NCBI GenBank assembly: GCA_947258715.1
Contig: CAMYJH010000001.1
Coordinates: 62,001-126,000 of the forward strand
Length of the DNA stretch: 64,000 bases
Direction of reading: 5' to 3'
From: an uncultured Gammaproteobacteria bacterium
GTDB taxonomy: Bacteria > Pseudomonadota > Gammaproteobacteria > HK1
This document shows, piece after piece, positions 19,709 to 29,944 of this stretch. The translations under genes and the position numbers were made by a program. The first letter of the stretch is position 1; each line of letters opens with the position of its first letter. The notes beneath the pieces are model-generated. The model made no database searches and had not been told where the DNA came from. It saw nothing but the letters and a program-made list of their open reading frames with translations.

Positions 19709-20857
19709 TCAGTCCGCCTGACGGCGAAGGAACGCCGGTATATCGAGATAGTCGTCGTCATCTTCAAGGGCGGCTACCGCGGTCTGGGCCTTCGGCGGCT
19801 GCTTGCGCATCACCGTGGGGGTGTCAAAGCGCTTGTAGTCCACTTCGCCAGAGGGGTTCGGAACCACCAGCTTGACCTCGCGCTCGGCCCGAGCCGCCTT
19901 CTCCCCCAAGCCGGTGGCCACCACAGTGACCCGGAGCTCGTCTTTCAAGTTCTCGTCCAGCGCCGTCCCAATCACCACCAGGGCGTTGTCCGAGGCAAAC
20001 TCGCCGACGGCCTCACCCACCGCCGCAAACTCGTCCATGCCCAGGTCAGGTCCGGCGGAAACGTTGACCAGTATGCCCCTGGCCCCTTTGAGATTGACGT
20101 CCTCGAGCAGCGGGCAGGCAATGGCCGTATCCGCCGCGCGGCCCGCGCGATCATCACCCGTGGCTTTGCCGGAACCCATCATCGCCCTGCCCTTCTCGGA
20201 CATGACCGTGCGCACATCCGCGAAGTCCACATTGATCATTCCCGGCCGGGTTATCAACTCGGCGATGCCCTGCACCGCACCGAGCAGCACGTCGTTTGCG
20301 GCCTTGAAGGCGTCTTTCAGGGAAATGCTTCTTCCGAGCACGCTCAGCAGCTTCTCGTTGGGCACGGTTATCAATGAATCCACGTGCTCGCTCAGCTCGG
20401 CGATTCCGTCTTCGGCGATCTTCATCCGCCGCTTGAGCTCGAACGGGAACGGTTTCGTGACCACCGCAACGGTGAGTATGCCCATCTCTTTTGCCAGCTG
20501 CGCCACGATTGGAGAGGCACCGGTGCCGGTGCCACCTCCCATGCCGGCGGTGATAAAGATCATATCCGCTCCGTCGAGAAGATCGACGATGCGGTCGCGG
20601 TCTTCCAGCGCCGATTGGCGTCCTATCTCCGGATTGGCGCCCGCGCCGAGACCTTTAGTTACGTTGCTGCCGAGCTGCAGCACGGTGCGCACTGAAGAGT
20701 TCTTCAACGCCTGCGCGTCCGTGTTGGCGCAAACGAACTCGACGCCCTCAACGTTTGTCGCAAGCATGTGCTCAACGGCATTACCACCGCCGCCACCTAT
20801 ACCGATTACCCGTATAACTGCGCTGTTCTGACTGTATGCATCAACCAACTCAAACAT
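19709..20857 (-). CDS. ftsZ: Cell division GTPase FtsZ
   Basis: Tubulin-like GTPase that forms the Z-ring. The signature GGGTGTG is at 107-113, the GGGGGNAVEHM N-terminal loop at about 21-31, and the T7 synergy region (NVDFADVRTVM) follows. The C-terminal tail DDDYLDIPAFLRRQ is the conserved docking peptide for FtsA/ZipA. Length 382 residues is normal. A strong Shine-Dalgarno (AGGAGGAG) precedes the ATG at 20857, the best in the cluster, fitting the high demand for this protein. It begins 33 nt after ftsA. Confidence 0.98.
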   Translation of the reverse strand: MFELVDAYSQNSAVIRVIGIGGGGGNAVEHMLATNVEGVEFVCANTDAQALKNSSVRTVLQLGSNVTKGLGAGANPEIGRQSALEDRDRIVDLLDGADMIFITAGMGGGTGTGASPIVAQLAKEMGILTVAVVTKPFPFELKRRMKIAEDGIAELSEHVDSLITVPNEKLLSVLGRSISLKDAFKAANDVLLGAVQGIAELITRPGMINVDFADVRTVMSEKGRAMMGSGKATGDDRAGRAADTAIACPLLEDVNLKGARGILVNVSAGPDLGMDEFAAVGEAVGEFASDNALVVIGTALDENLKDELRVTVVATGLGEKAARAEREVKLVVPNPSGEVDYKRFDTPTVMRKQPPKAQTAVAALEDDDDYLDIPAFLRRQAD

Positions 20858-20890
20858 TGTTTCTCCTCCTGCACTTGATCTCGTTAAGCG

Positions 20891-22123
20891 TCAAAAATTC
20901 CCCTGGAACCAACCTTTCATGCGTTCCCAAACTGCTTTGAATCCTGTGCCCGATAGTGCCTCGCTATGACGGTCCACACCGTTACGATGTCCGAACATCA
21001 GCAACCCCACTCCGGTTGAATAAATTGGATTCCTTACTACATCCACCAGCCCCGTAACCGTTTGCGGCACACCGAGACGAACCGGCATGTGAAGGATCTC
21101 TTCAGCGAGATCGATCAAGCCCTCCATCTTCGAGCTGCCGCCGGTGAGCACGACGCCGGCGGCGATGAGGTCCTCGAACCCGCTTCTGCGCAGCTCCGCC
21201 TGCACCAGCGTGAGCAGCTCCTCGTATCGCGGCTCCACCACTTCTGCCAGGGTTTGTCGCGCGAGCCGCCTGGGTGGCCTGTCTCCCACGCTCGGAACCT
21301 CGATGCTTTCGTCCGCGGTCGCGAGCTGCGCCAGCGCGCAGGCGTATTTGATCTTGATTTCCTCGGCGTTTTGCGTCGGCGTGCGCAGAGCCACCGCGAT
21401 ATCGTTGGTAACTTGATTTCCGGCGATGGGAATAACCGATGTGTGGCGTATAGCGCCCTCAGTAAACACGGCAATGTCGGTAGTGCCGCCGCCGATGTCC
21501 ACCAGGCATACCCCCAGCTCCTTCTCATCTTCGATCAGAACTGACTCGCTGGAGGCAAGCTGTTCGAGAATGATGTCGTCTACCTCCAGGCCGCAACGTC
21601 GCACGCATTTGACGATGTTTTGGGCCGCGCTGACGGCGCCGGTGACCATATGCACGCGTGCTTCCAGCCTCACCCCCGACATGCCGATGGGTTCGCGAAT
21701 CCCTTCCTGGTTGTCGATGATGAACTCCTGCGGAAGGATGTGAAGAATCTTTTGATCCGCGGGGATGGCTACGGCGCGGGCCGCGTCGATGACACGTTCG
21801 ACGTCGCTGGACGTCACCTCCTTGTCCCGAATGGCGACAATGCCGTGCGAGTTCAGGCTACGTATGTGGTTGCCCGCAATACCGGTGAATACGGAGTGGA
21901 TCTGGCAACCCGCCATCAGTTCCGCTTCCTCGACTGCGCGCTGGATGGACTGCACCGTCGATTCGATGTTGACCACCACGCCTTTTTTCAGGCCCCGCGA
22001 AGGATTGAAGCCGATGCCGATAATCTCGATGCCGCCTTCCGGCACAACCTCGCCGACGATGGCCGAGACCTTAGAGGTTCCGATATCCAGCCCGACGATC
22101 AGGTTTTTGTCAGTTTTTTTCAC
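20891..22123 (-). CDS. ftsA: Cell division actin-like protein FtsA
   Basis: Actin-fold ATPase that tethers FtsZ to the membrane. The start is placed at the GTG at 22123, which forms a GTGA overlap with the ftsQ stop. From there the sequence begins KKTDKNLIVGLDIGTSKVSA, the phosphate-1 loop of the actin fold, and the length is 410 residues (E. coli 420). The phosphate-2 loop (VCLVDIGGGTTDIAVF) and adenosine motif (GVVLTGGSSKMEGL) are present, and the C-terminus ends in an amphipathic helix (VWERMKGWFQGNF) for membrane attachment. The open frame extends 93 codons upstream across ftsQ, but that part is out of phase with the true gene. Confidence 0.97.
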   Translation of the reverse strand: MKKTDKNLIVGLDIGTSKVSAIVGEVVPEGGIEIIGIGFNPSRGLKKGVVVNIESTVQSIQRAVEEAELMAGCQIHSVFTGIAGNHIRSLNSHGIVAIRDKEVTSSDVERVIDAARAVAIPADQKILHILPQEFIIDNQEGIREPIGMSGVRLEARVHMVTGAVSAAQNIVKCVRRCGLEVDDIILEQLASSESVLIEDEKELGVCLVDIGGGTTDIAVFTEGAIRHTSVIPIAGNQVTNDIAVALRTPTQNAEEIKIKYACALAQLATADESIEVPSVGDRPPRRLARQTLAEVVEPRYEELLTLVQAELRRSGFEDLIAAGVVLTGGSSKMEGLIDLAEEILHMPVRLGVPQTVTGLVDVVRNPIYSTGVGLLMFGHRNGVDRHSEALSGTGFKAVWERMKGWFQGNF

Positions 22124-22875
22124 GATGCCTGTCCTTCCTCCGGCGTAGCGTCCTGCCGCCACTTGACGGCGAATCCGTTGCTGTAGCGCAAATCGATTCT
22201 GGCGGCAGCGCTGAATCGATCGCCGAGAATCTGCGGAAGCGCCGCGATATACGGCGCAACTCGATCCAGGCGATCTCCCTGTCCGAGTTTCAAAATCAAT
22301 CCGCTTGCAAGGTCCAAGCGCCAAGCGCCGCGCTGGTCGAGTGCCACCGTTGTAATCGTCGTACCCAAGGCTTTGGCCAAGGGCGTCATCCGCTCGTACC
22401 ATTTCAGCGCGATCTTTTCGCTGCCGTCCGGTCCAAATAGGTTTACGTAACCTCCGCGCGTTGTTGCTTCATCCGCTACGAATCGGGTGCCGTCGGCTTC
22501 GAGCAACGCTTCGCCGTTCCAGCGGGCCACCGCCACCCGTTCCACCACGGCGACGTGGAGGCTGTCCGGCCAGATCCGGCGCACGGAAATTCGCCTCACC
22601 CACGGGATTCCCTGCGCCTCGCGCCGCACCGCGGCTACGTCGAGCTCAAAAAAACCACTGGGAAGAAATTTATCCATCAGCTGCTGCATTTCTGCCCGCG
22701 ACACGTTGACGAACTCTCCGGCAATGCGAACTGAGGTAATCGAGCGCGCGTTGAGATGAAGCAGAAGGGAAGCCACGGCCACCGCCAGGGCGGCAAGGAA
22801 AGCGACCGCAGCCACCCTGCGAGCTCTGGGCGCTGCGGCCGCGGATTGTGCTTCGTTTGATGACCGGCTGTGCAT
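22120..22875 (-). CDS. ftsQ: Cell division protein FtsQ
   Basis: A 251-residue bitopic divisome protein that links FtsB/FtsL to the early ring. It has a short cytoplasmic basic region, one transmembrane helix at about 22-43, a POTRA domain (SITSVRIAGEFVNVSRAEM...) and a beta domain (SGLILKLGQGDRLDRVAPYI). The ATG at 22875 lies 12 nt after the ddl stop; the end overlaps ftsA by 4 nt. The order ddl-ftsQ-ftsA-ftsZ is invariant in this group. Confidence 0.95.
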   Translation of the reverse strand: MHSRSSNEAQSAAAAPRARRVAAVAFLAALAVAVASLLLHLNARSITSVRIAGEFVNVSRAEMQQLMDKFLPSGFFELDVAAVRREAQGIPWVRRISVRRIWPDSLHVAVVERVAVARWNGEALLEADGTRFVADEATTRGGYVNLFGPDGSEKIALKWYERMTPLAKALGTTITTVALDQRGAWRLDLASGLILKLGQGDRLDRVAPYIAALPQILGDRFSAAARIDLRYSNGFAVKWRQDATPEEGQAS

Positions 22876-22887
22876 GGCTGGGTTCCG

Positions 22888-23826
22888 TTAAAGCGTTTGC
22901 TCCAGAATTCGCCACACCAGCTGGTCGAAGCCGATGCCGGCTTGCATCGCGGCCATGGGCACGAGGCTGTGACTGGTCATGCCCGGTGCGGTGTTGACGT
23001 CGATGAACCAGGGATCACCGGACGCGTCGCAGAGCAGATCCACCCGGCCCCAGCCCCCCGCACCCAGCGCCTCGAAAGCGCGCAGCGACAGCTCGCGCAC
23101 CCGCTGCTCGCGTTCCTCAGGCAGGCCACAGGGGCAGATATATCTCGTGCCGGCATCGTCCGCGTACTTGGCCTCGTAGTCGTAAAATTCCCGCGCCGGC
23201 TCGAGTTTGATTAGAGGCAGGGCCTCATTTCCCAATATGGTTGCCGTGTATTCCGGCCCCTCGACGAGCTTCTCCACCATCACCTCACGGTCGTGTCGCG
23301 CGGCCTCGAACCAGGCAGATTGCAACCCTTCTTCGTCGGTTACCGGAGTCGCGCCGATGCTCGACCCTTCGTGCACCGGCTTGATGAACAGCGGAAGCTC
23401 TAGCTCCTCCGCCGCGGCGAACAGATCCTCTTCGGCACGGACCACCCGGTAGTCCGGCGTCGGAATTTCCAGCGCGCGCCAAACCAGCTTCGCCATGTTT
23501 TTGTCCATCGCCAGCGCCGAGCCGAGCACGCCGCTGCCGGTGTAGGGCAAACCGATGGTTTCTAGAGCGCCCTGAATGGTTCCGTCTTCACCGCCACGGC
23601 CATGCAGGATAAGAAAAGCCCGTTCGAACTTTCCCCTCGCGAGCACGTCGATAACGTCACAATTCTTGTCCACGCCGTAAGCATCCACGCCTTTGTTCTT
23701 GAGTCCTTCGAGCACGGCGCGACCGCTCAGCAGAGAAATTTCGCGTTCGGCCGAATCTCCGCCGTAAACAACGGCGACCTTGCCAAAATCCGACGGCTTC
23801 GAGGCGCGCTGATGTTCTGCGCTCAT
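22888..23826 (-). CDS. ddl: D-alanine--D-alanine ligase Ddl (DdlB type)
   Basis: ATP-grasp ligase that makes D-Ala-D-Ala for the peptidoglycan pentapeptide. Motifs: VVYGGDSAEREISLLSG at the N-terminus, HGRGGEDGTIQGALE, PLFIKPVHEGSSIG in the ATP-binding domain, and WFIDVNTAPGMTSHS near the end. Length 312 residues is typical of DdlB. ATGA overlap with murB at 23823-23826. Asn-Thr-Ala-Pro-Gly replaces the commoner N(E)xPG but keeps the metal-binding Asn. Confidence 0.96.
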   Translation of the reverse strand: MSAEHQRASKPSDFGKVAVVYGGDSAEREISLLSGRAVLEGLKNKGVDAYGVDKNCDVIDVLARGKFERAFLILHGRGGEDGTIQGALETIGLPYTGSGVLGSALAMDKNMAKLVWRALEIPTPDYRVVRAEEDLFAAAEELELPLFIKPVHEGSSIGATPVTDEEGLQSAWFEAARHDREVMVEKLVEGPEYTATILGNEALPLIKLEPAREFYDYEAKYADDAGTRYICPCGLPEEREQRVRELSLRAFEALGAGGWGRVDLLCDASGDPWFIDVNTAPGMTSHSLVPMAAMQAGIGFDQLVWRILEQTL

Positions 23827-24767
23827 GTCGGCGCGCCACCCCGCTCGTCCTCTGCTTTGTCCTGCGTCGGCTTTCCGACGATATGCACTTCGCGCTGAAG
23901 CTCCACCCCGAGGTCTTTGCGCACGCGCTCGGCAACGAGCTGGATAAGACTTTCCACATCGGCGGCCGTGGCATGGCCCAGATTGAGAATGAAGTTGGCG
24001 TGTTTTTCCGATACCACAGCATCTCCGACCCGTGTTCCCTTGAGCCCGCTCACTTCAATCAGTCGTGCGGCGTAGTCGCCCGCCGGATTACGGAATACGG
24101 AACCGCAGCTGCGATAACCCATGGGTTGTGAATCGCTGCGCCGCTTGAGCAATGCCTTAACCCGTTCGTTGACCGCTTCCGGCGCGTCGCGGTTCAGCTT
24201 GAGCTCGGCGGCGACAAACCACTCGTTCTTCGGGCCTTCGACCTTGCGGTAGCCAACGCTGTACTCGGACGACGAGCGGTGATGAATTCGCCCCTTGCGA
24301 TCAACGCTCTCGACGCGATTCACCACCTTCCAAGTCTCACCGCCGAAAGCACCAGCGTTCATGGCCAGGGCGCCGCCCAAGGTGCCGGGAATGCCGGCAA
24401 AGAATTCCGCCCCGGCGAGCCCTAGCTGGGCGCAGCGTTTGGCCACCTTGGGACAGGCGGCGCCCGCCTCGGCGCGAATTTTGTTATCGCCCACGGGCTC
24501 GACGCCTCCGAGTCCGCTCCCGATATAGATCACGGTGCCGTCGATGCCCCCGTCGCGAACCAGCAGGTTGCTGCCCAGGCCAAGCCAGAAAAGCGGCTCA
24601 TGCTCCTGCAGCGTAGATAGAAACAGCGCAAGGTCTTCAACGTCTGCGGGCTCATAGAACCGGTCTGCCGGTCCGCCGATACCCCACACCGTGTGCCGGG
24701 CAAGCCGCTCGTTGGTGCGCATCACACCGCGCAGCAGTGGTTGTTTGTCTTTCGCCGCGGCGTTCAC
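23823..24767 (-). CDS. murB: UDP-N-acetylenolpyruvoylglucosamine reductase MurB
   Basis: FAD enzyme that reduces enolpyruvyl-UDP-GlcNAc to UDP-MurNAc. Start set at the GTG at 24767, because its GTGA overlaps the murC stop (TGA 24764-24766); the frame is open 14 codons further upstream. From there the protein has 314 residues, with FAD-binding [10 protein letters not shown] and [20 protein letters not shown], and the catalytic serine region SCGSVFRNP. It is a type II MurB (lacking the extra type I loop), as in many non-enterics. The gene sits between murC and ddl rather than elsewhere on the chromosome. Confidence 0.94.
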   Translation of the reverse strand: MNAAAKDKQPLLRGVMRTNERLARHTVWGIGGPADRFYEPADVEDLALFLSTLQEHEPLFWLGLGSNLLVRDGGIDGTVIYIGSGLGGVEPVGDNKIRAEAGAACPKVAKRCAQLGLAGAEFFAGIPGTLGGALAMNAGAFGGETWKVVNRVESVDRKGRIHHRSSSEYSVGYRKVEGPKNEWFVAAELKLNRDAPEAVNERVKALLKRRSDSQPMGYRSCGSVFRNPAGDYAARLIEVSGLKGTRVGDAVVSEKHANFILNLGHATAADVESLIQLVAERVRKDLGVELQREVHIVGKPTQDKAEDERGGAPT

Positions 24768-26263
24768 GCCTTTGCGCCCTGCCCTGCTGCCTGCGCACGG
24801 GGTGGCCACAGCGCGCTGAGCTGCGCCGGTACCGCGCCCACGTCGCCGGCCCCAAGCACCAGCATCACGTCCCCGGCTTCGAGCACCGCCGGAAGCACCG
24901 AGGGCAGCGCCGCGGGCCCATCCACGAAAACAGGGTCCACCTGTCCTCGGGCACGGATGGCGCGGGCCAGGCTGCGCCCGTCGGCGCCTTTAATGGGCGC
25001 CTCCCCCGCTGGATAGACCTCCAGCAGCACCAGAACATCCAGCTTTGCCAATACGTTGGCGAAGTCCTCGAACAAGTCGCGGGTGCGGGTGAAACGGTGC
25101 GGCTGAAACACCGCCACCAGCCTGCGCTCTGGCCACGACGCTCGGGCTGCCTGCAAGGTGGCGGCGATTTCCGTCGGATGGTGAGCGTAATCGTCCACCA
25201 GGGTGACCGCGCCCGCCGGTGTTTCCAGATCGCCGAAACTCTGAAAGCGCCGCGCGATTCCTTGAAATCCGGAGAGACCGGCGCACACCGCCGCTTCTGA
25301 CACGCCGAGCTCTCGAGCCACGGCGATTGCGGCGAGCGCGTTGAGCACGTTATGGCGGCCAGGAAGATTGAGGATCACGTCGAGGCTGCCCCCGGACTCT
25401 TGGTGCCGAGCGCGAAAAAGTGTCCTCACACCCTTTTGGCGAATGTCCTCAGCTCTCCAGTCGGCCTCGGATTCGATGCCGTAGGTCACCACCGGTTTTG
25501 CCACCGAAGGAATGAGCTCGCACACCGTCACGTTGTCGATGCAAAGCACCGCGTGTCCGAAAAACGGAAGGCGGTGGAGAAATTCGAGAAAAGCGTGGCG
25601 TAAACGCTGGTAATCACCTTCATAGGTATCCATGTGATCGGCGTCGATGTTGGTGACCACCGCGATGAGTGGCTGCAAAAGCAAGAACGAGGCGTCGCTT
25701 TCGTCGGCTTCGGCCACCAGATAGTCGCCATCACCGAGGCGCGCGTGGGCGCCGATGCTGTTGAGACGCCCGCCGATAACGAAGGTCGGGTCCAGCCCCC
25801 CCTCCGCGAGCAGATTGGCCACCAGGCTTGTGGTCGTGGTCTTGCCGTGGGTCCCGGCCACCGCAATGCCGTGTTTCAAACGCATCAATTCAGCCAGCAT
25901 CTGCGCCCGCGGAACCGTCGGGATCAGTCGCTTACGGGCTTCCACCAATTCCACGTTGTCTCCCACGATAGCGGTGGATACCACCACCAGCTCGGCGGCC
26001 TCCACGTGGGCCGCGTCATGACCGATCTGCACCCGAACCCCGAGGTTGCGGAGGCGCTGGGTCATGGCGCTTTCCTTGATGTCGGAACCGGAGATGGAGT
26101 AGCCGAGGTTATGCAGCAGCTCCGCGATGCCGCCCATACCGGCGCCGCCTATTCCCACGAAATGCACCCGCTGGATCCGCTTGCGCCAGGATCGGTACAC
26201 GGATCGAAACGCGCCGGTGGAGGCACCGTTGCGCTCTGCCGGGTTGCGCAGTGCGGCTTTCAT
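24764..26263 (-). CDS. murC: UDP-N-acetylmuramate--L-alanine ligase MurC
   Basis: Adds L-alanine to UDP-MurNAc. The Rossmann motif [20 protein letters not shown]-binding [13 protein letters not shown], and the ligase C-terminal motif [14 protein letters not shown] are present. The start at the ATG at 26263 (GTAGGGGA just before it) leaves 4 nt after the murG stop; the frame continues upstream into murG and an ATG at 26275 is an alternative. From 26263 the protein has 499 residues, a little longer than the ~490 of E. coli because of a basic N-terminal stretch. Confidence 0.94.
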   Translation of the reverse strand: MKAALRNPAERNGASTGAFRSVYRSWRKRIQRVHFVGIGGAGMGGIAELLHNLGYSISGSDIKESAMTQRLRNLGVRVQIGHDAAHVEAAELVVVSTAIVGDNVELVEARKRLIPTVPRAQMLAELMRLKHGIAVAGTHGKTTTTSLVANLLAEGGLDPTFVIGGRLNSIGAHARLGDGDYLVAEADESDASFLLLQPLIAVVTNIDADHMDTYEGDYQRLRHAFLEFLHRLPFFGHAVLCIDNVTVCELIPSVAKPVVTYGIESEADWRAEDIRQKGVRTLFRARHQESGGSLDVILNLPGRHNVLNALAAIAVARELGVSEAAVCAGLSGFQGIARRFQSFGDLETPAGAVTLVDDYAHHPTEIAATLQAARASWPERRLVAVFQPHRFTRTRDLFEDFANVLAKLDVLVLLEVYPAGEAPIKGADGRSLARAIRARGQVDPVFVDGPAALPSVLPAVLEAGDVMLVLGAGDVGAVPAQLSALWPPRAQAAGQGAKA

Positions 26264-26267
26264 TCCC

Positions 26268-27362
26268 CTACGCATGGACCGCTTCCATACACCAGGCGGT
26301 GACCCGTTCTGCCGCGTCCGGGACCGACAAGCGGCGCGCACTGATCGCCATGGTCAGCAGGCGTTCACGCGCAGAGGTAAATTCCAGCAGCAATTCGCAA
26401 AGCAGCGCCGGCGTCAGATCCGACTCGCGCACCAGCACGGCAGCGCCGGCATCACTCAGAAATCGAGCGTTACAGGTTTGGTGATCGTCGACCGCGAAGG
26501 GAAACGGCACCAGCAGGGCGGCAATGCCTGCGGCCGCCACTTCGCACACGGTCATGGCGCCGGCGCGACAAATCACCAGGTCAGCCCAGGCGTAAGCTGC
26601 GGCCATGTCGTCAATAAATGCCACCGGCTCGACGTCGACCCCGGCCGCGGCGTAAGCCGCGCGCGTATCCTCGAGATGCAGCGGCCCGGCCTGATGCCGA
26701 ACCTCAACACGCCCTCGAGACGGAAGCGCCGCCAGCGCATCGGGCAACACCCGGTTGATCGCTCGCGCCCCCTGGCTGCCGCCAAGCACCAGCACACGGA
26801 TCGGGCCGGCTCTGTCGGCGAGCCGCGTTTCCGGTTCCTCAAGCGCGCAGATATCTGCGCGCACCGGGTTTCCCGCGTGCAGCGCGCCGAGGCTGGGATC
26901 GAAGCTACCGGGAAACGCCTCTATCACCTTGGTGGCGAGACGCGACAGAATTCGGTTGGTAAAACCGGGCACCGCGTTTTGCTCGTGTATGAAAAGCGGA
27001 ACGCGCATCAGCCACGCTGCGACGCCACCGGGGCCGGCAGCATATCCACCCATGCCCAGCACCAGTCTTGCGCGCACGCTGCGCAGCACTTTCAGCGATC
27101 GCCCCAACGCCGCGATCAGCATCAGCGGCGCCAGCAGCCAGCGAAGCGCGCCTTTGCCGCGAAGTCCGCCCATCGAGAGCGGGTGCAGTTTGAAGCCTTC
27201 GCCGGGCACCAGCTTCGCCTCAAGCCCTTTGTGTGTGCCCAACCACTCCACGTGGATACCGCGCGCGCGTAGACGTTTCGCGATTTCCAGCGCCGGGTAT
27301 ACGTGTCCTCCGGTTCCGCCCGCCGCGATCAGAATAGTGACCCTGTTTCCAGCGCGGCTCAT
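26268..27362 (-). CDS. murG: Undecaprenyl-PP-MurNAc-pentapeptide GlcNAc transferase MurG
   Basis: GT28 glycosyltransferase that converts lipid I to lipid II at the inner face of the membrane. N-terminal glycine-rich loop [19 protein letters not shown], second loop [15 protein letters not shown], and UDP-GlcNAc-binding [12 protein letters not shown] and [15 protein letters not shown]. The ATG at 27362 overlaps the ftsW stop in ATGA; the open frame continues 300 codons upstream over ftsW but carries no homology there. Length 364 residues. Confidence 0.97.
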   Translation of the reverse strand: MSRAGNRVTILIAAGGTGGHVYPALEIAKRLRARGIHVEWLGTHKGLEAKLVPGEGFKLHPLSMGGLRGKGALRWLLAPLMLIAALGRSLKVLRSVRARLVLGMGGYAAGPGGVAAWLMRVPLFIHEQNAVPGFTNRILSRLATKVIEAFPGSFDPSLGALHAGNPVRADICALEEPETRLADRAGPIRVLVLGGSQGARAINRVLPDALAALPSRGRVEVRHQAGPLHLEDTRAAYAAAGVDVEPVAFIDDMAAAYAWADLVICRAGAMTVCEVAAAGIAALLVPFPFAVDDHQTCNARFLSDAGAAVLVRESDLTPALLCELLLEFTSARERLLTMAISARRLSVPDAAERVTAWCMEAVHA

Positions 27363-28522
27363 GGACCGGCCCTCAACTCGTGATCGATGCGCAGCAGAAT
27401 CGCGATGCATAAGCAACTCACCACCAGGCTCGAACCCCCGTAGCTCATCAGCGGAAGGGTCAACCCCTTGGTAGGCAACATGCCCATGTTGACGCCAATG
27501 TTGATTACCGACTGCAGAGCGACGAGCAGACCGATGCCATAGGCAAGATACGCGCAAAAGGGGGCGCCGAGTTTTTCCGCACGGGCGCCGATTTGCATTG
27601 CGCGGATGACGATGAAGGCGAAGAGGCTGATGACAGACACCACGCCGACGAGTCCAAGCTCTTCCGCCAGCACCGCAAATAGAAAATCCGTGTGCGCTTC
27701 CGGCAGATAAAAGAGCTTTTGCACGCTCGCGCCGAGGCCGACGCCAAACCACTCTCCGCGACCGATAGCAATCAGGGCCTGGGTGAGCTGGAAGCCGCTG
27801 CCATACGGGTCCGACCACGGATTCATGAAAATCATAAGTCGCTCGAGACGATAGGGCGCGGCCAGCATCAGGCAGGCGAAAAAGGAGACCGTCACCAGCA
27901 CCCAGACGAGAAAGATCATCAGCGGCACGCCGGCGAGAAACATCATCCCCAGCGCGGTCGCGAACAGGACCACGGTTGCGCCATAGTCGGGTTCCAGCAG
28001 CAACAATGCCGCGATGATTGAAAGCAGCACCACCGGTTTCAAGAATCCGCCAAGCCGCGAGCGGACTTCCTCGGTGCGGCGGACCAAATAGCCTGCGAGA
28101 TAAATGACCAAGAACACCTTCATCACTTCCGAAGGCTGCAGGTTCAGGGTGCCGAACTTCATCCAGCGGGTGCTGCCGTTCACTTCCCGTCCGACGCCCG
28201 GCAGCAGCACCAGCGCGAGAAGCACGATCCCCAGCACCAGCAGAACAGGACCGAGCCGCTGCCATATCCGGGTGGGGACTCCCAGGGTGATCGCGCCTAT
28301 GGCGAGCGAAAAACCGAGATAAGCTGCCTGGCGCCAGAAGAAATAAAGCGGATCGGAAACTTCCCTAGCGGCAATGGAAATCGACGCTGATGCAACCATC
28401 ACCAGCCCAAGTCCGGCGAGGAACAGGGCGCTCGCGAGCAAGCCATAGTCCCAGCGGTCGATCCACGTGGGCTCCGTCGCCAGCGCTCGCGGCAGGGCTT
28501 GCGGCAAGGTAAGCACCTTCAT
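27359..28522 (-). CDS. ftsW: Septal peptidoglycan glycosyltransferase FtsW (SEDS family)
   Basis: A polytopic membrane protein of 387 residues with about ten hydrophobic segments, the glycosyltransferase partner of FtsI at the septum. SEDS hallmarks: GSTRWMKFGTLNLQPSEVMK near residue 115, LTQALIAIGRGEWFGVGLG, LPEAHTDFLFAVLAEELGL, and the C-terminal LPLMSYGGSSLV. ATGA overlaps join it to murD upstream and murG downstream. Distinguished from RodA by its place between murD and murG. Confidence 0.96.
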   Translation of the reverse strand: MKVLTLPQALPRALATEPTWIDRWDYGLLASALFLAGLGLVMVASASISIAAREVSDPLYFFWRQAAYLGFSLAIGAITLGVPTRIWQRLGPVLLVLGIVLLALVLLPGVGREVNGSTRWMKFGTLNLQPSEVMKVFLVIYLAGYLVRRTEEVRSRLGGFLKPVVLLSIIAALLLLEPDYGATVVLFATALGMMFLAGVPLMIFLVWVLVTVSFFACLMLAAPYRLERLMIFMNPWSDPYGSGFQLTQALIAIGRGEWFGVGLGASVQKLFYLPEAHTDFLFAVLAEELGLVGVVSVISLFAFIVIRAMQIGARAEKLGAPFCAYLAYGIGLLVALQSVINIGVNMGMLPTKGLTLPLMSYGGSSLVVSCLCIAILLRIDHELRAGP

Positions 28523-29937
28523 GAGCCGGTGAACTCTTTCGCCGCGGCCGCGAACGCGCGGCCGCGAGCGGCATAGTTCTCGAACATGTCGAAACTGGCG
28601 CAGGCCGGCGAGAACAGCACTGCGCTTCCCGGCTCCGCGGCCTCCCCCGCCGCCCGCACGGCGGACTTGAGATCCGCTACCCGGGTGCAGGTCACCGTTC
28701 CGGCGAGGACACGTTCGATGAGTTCGGCATCGTGGCCCAAGAGCACCACGTGGCGCACATGGCGCGCCACCGGACCCTTGAGCGAGGTGAAATCCGCTCC
28801 TTTGCCCAGACCACCGGCAATGAGCACCAGATCGCGCTCCGCGCCCAAGCCGCGAATCGCCGCCACCGTGGCGCCCACGTTGGTGCCCTTGGAATCGTCA
28901 TACCAGCGCACGTCGTTGCGCTCCGTTACCAGCTGACAACGGTGTGGCAGACCCTTGAAGGTCGCGAGGGCCTTGAGTCTCGCCGGCATGGAAACGCCGA
29001 GAGCGTCGCCCATGGCGAGAGCAGCCAAGCAGTTGGCGGCGTTGTGCAGTCCCGGTAAGGGCAGCGCCGCGAGAGGAACCAGTGGTTCGCGCCCCCGCGC
29101 AAGCCAAGCCTCGCCATCTTGATTCAAGAGGCCGAAATCTTTTGCCCGAGGCGATTCGAGGGTAAATCCGACGCAGCCCCGACCGGGTTCGTACATGGCC
29201 GCGACCACCGGATCGTCGAGATTGATCACCATGATGCCGTCACCCCGGAAAATTCGGCGCTTGGCTTCGACGTAGTCGCTGAAATCCGGGTGCCGATCCC
29301 TGTGGTCTGGGCTGACGTTGAGCACGGTTGCCGCAACCGGGCGCAGCGACCGCGTGGCTTCCAGCTGAAAGCTCGAAAGCTCGAGGACGAATAGATCCGG
29401 CTCCTCCCCCCGCAGCAGGGATAACGAGGGCGGGCCGAGGTTGCCCCCGACTTTCACACTTCGCCCGTCGAGCGCCGCCATCTCCGCCACCAGCGTCGTC
29501 ACCGTGCTCTTGCCGTTGGACCCGGTAATGGCCGCCACAGGCGCCTTTGCCTCCAGGGCAAAAAGCTCGATATCGCCAATCACCGGCACGCCGCGATTCG
29601 CCGCCGCGCGTACCGCGGGCTCGGCTGGAGAGACCCCGGGGCTTAGAACAACTTCCGCCGCCTGTTCGAACAGCCGGGCGTCGAAACCGCCGAGGGCCGT
29701 TTCGATTCCGGAAAACTCGGCGCGTATCGCGTCCAATCCCGGCGGTGCGGCACGGCTGTCCGTCACTACCAGGTACCGACCCCGCGAGGAAAGATAACGA
29801 ACGCAGGAGAGTCCTGTTTCGCCCAAACCCACGATCAGCGTGTATCCCTTATCAGCGGCCAAGCTCTTTCTCCGTAACCGCAACGTCGTATCGATTGATC
29901 CGCGGAGGTGATTTCCTTCGGCAAGATTCGAGCGCAT
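28519..29937 (-). CDS. murD: UDP-N-acetylmuramoyl-L-alanine--D-glutamate ligase MurD
   Basis: Adds D-glutamate to UDP-MurNAc-L-Ala. ATP-binding ITGSNGKSTVTTLVA, LELSSFQLEAT, NVSPDHRDRH and the C-terminal YDDSKGTNVGATVAAI and LFSPACASFDMF are all MurD-specific. Length 472 residues; the first ~28 residues before TLIVGLGETGLSCVRYL are longer than in E. coli and could mean a later start, but the ATG at 29937 lies only 7 nt after the mraY stop. Confidence 0.96.
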   Translation of the reverse strand: MRSNLAEGNHLRGSIDTTLRLRRKSLAADKGYTLIVGLGETGLSCVRYLSSRGRYLVVTDSRAAPPGLDAIRAEFSGIETALGGFDARLFEQAAEVVLSPGVSPAEPAVRAAANRGVPVIGDIELFALEAKAPVAAITGSNGKSTVTTLVAEMAALDGRSVKVGGNLGPPSLSLLRGEEPDLFVLELSSFQLEATRSLRPVAATVLNVSPDHRDRHPDFSDYVEAKRRIFRGDGIMVINLDDPVVAAMYEPGRGCVGFTLESPRAKDFGLLNQDGEAWLARGREPLVPLAALPLPGLHNAANCLAALAMGDALGVSMPARLKALATFKGLPHRCQLVTERNDVRWYDDSKGTNVGATVAAIRGLGAERDLVLIAGGLGKGADFTSLKGPVARHVRHVVLLGHDAELIERVLAGTVTCTRVADLKSAVRAAGEAAEPGSAVLFSPACASFDMFENYAARGRAFAAAAKEFTGS

Positions 29938-29944
29938 CGCGTCC

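Noticed and set aside
22124-22402. A 93-codon N-terminal extension of ftsA
   Set aside because: It lies in ftsQ in another phase, lacks homology, and the GTG at 22123 gives the expected ftsA start and a GTGA overlap.
27363-28265. A 300-codon N-terminal extension of murG
   Set aside because: It runs through ftsW out of phase; the ATG at 27362 overlaps the ftsW stop and begins the conserved glycine-rich region.
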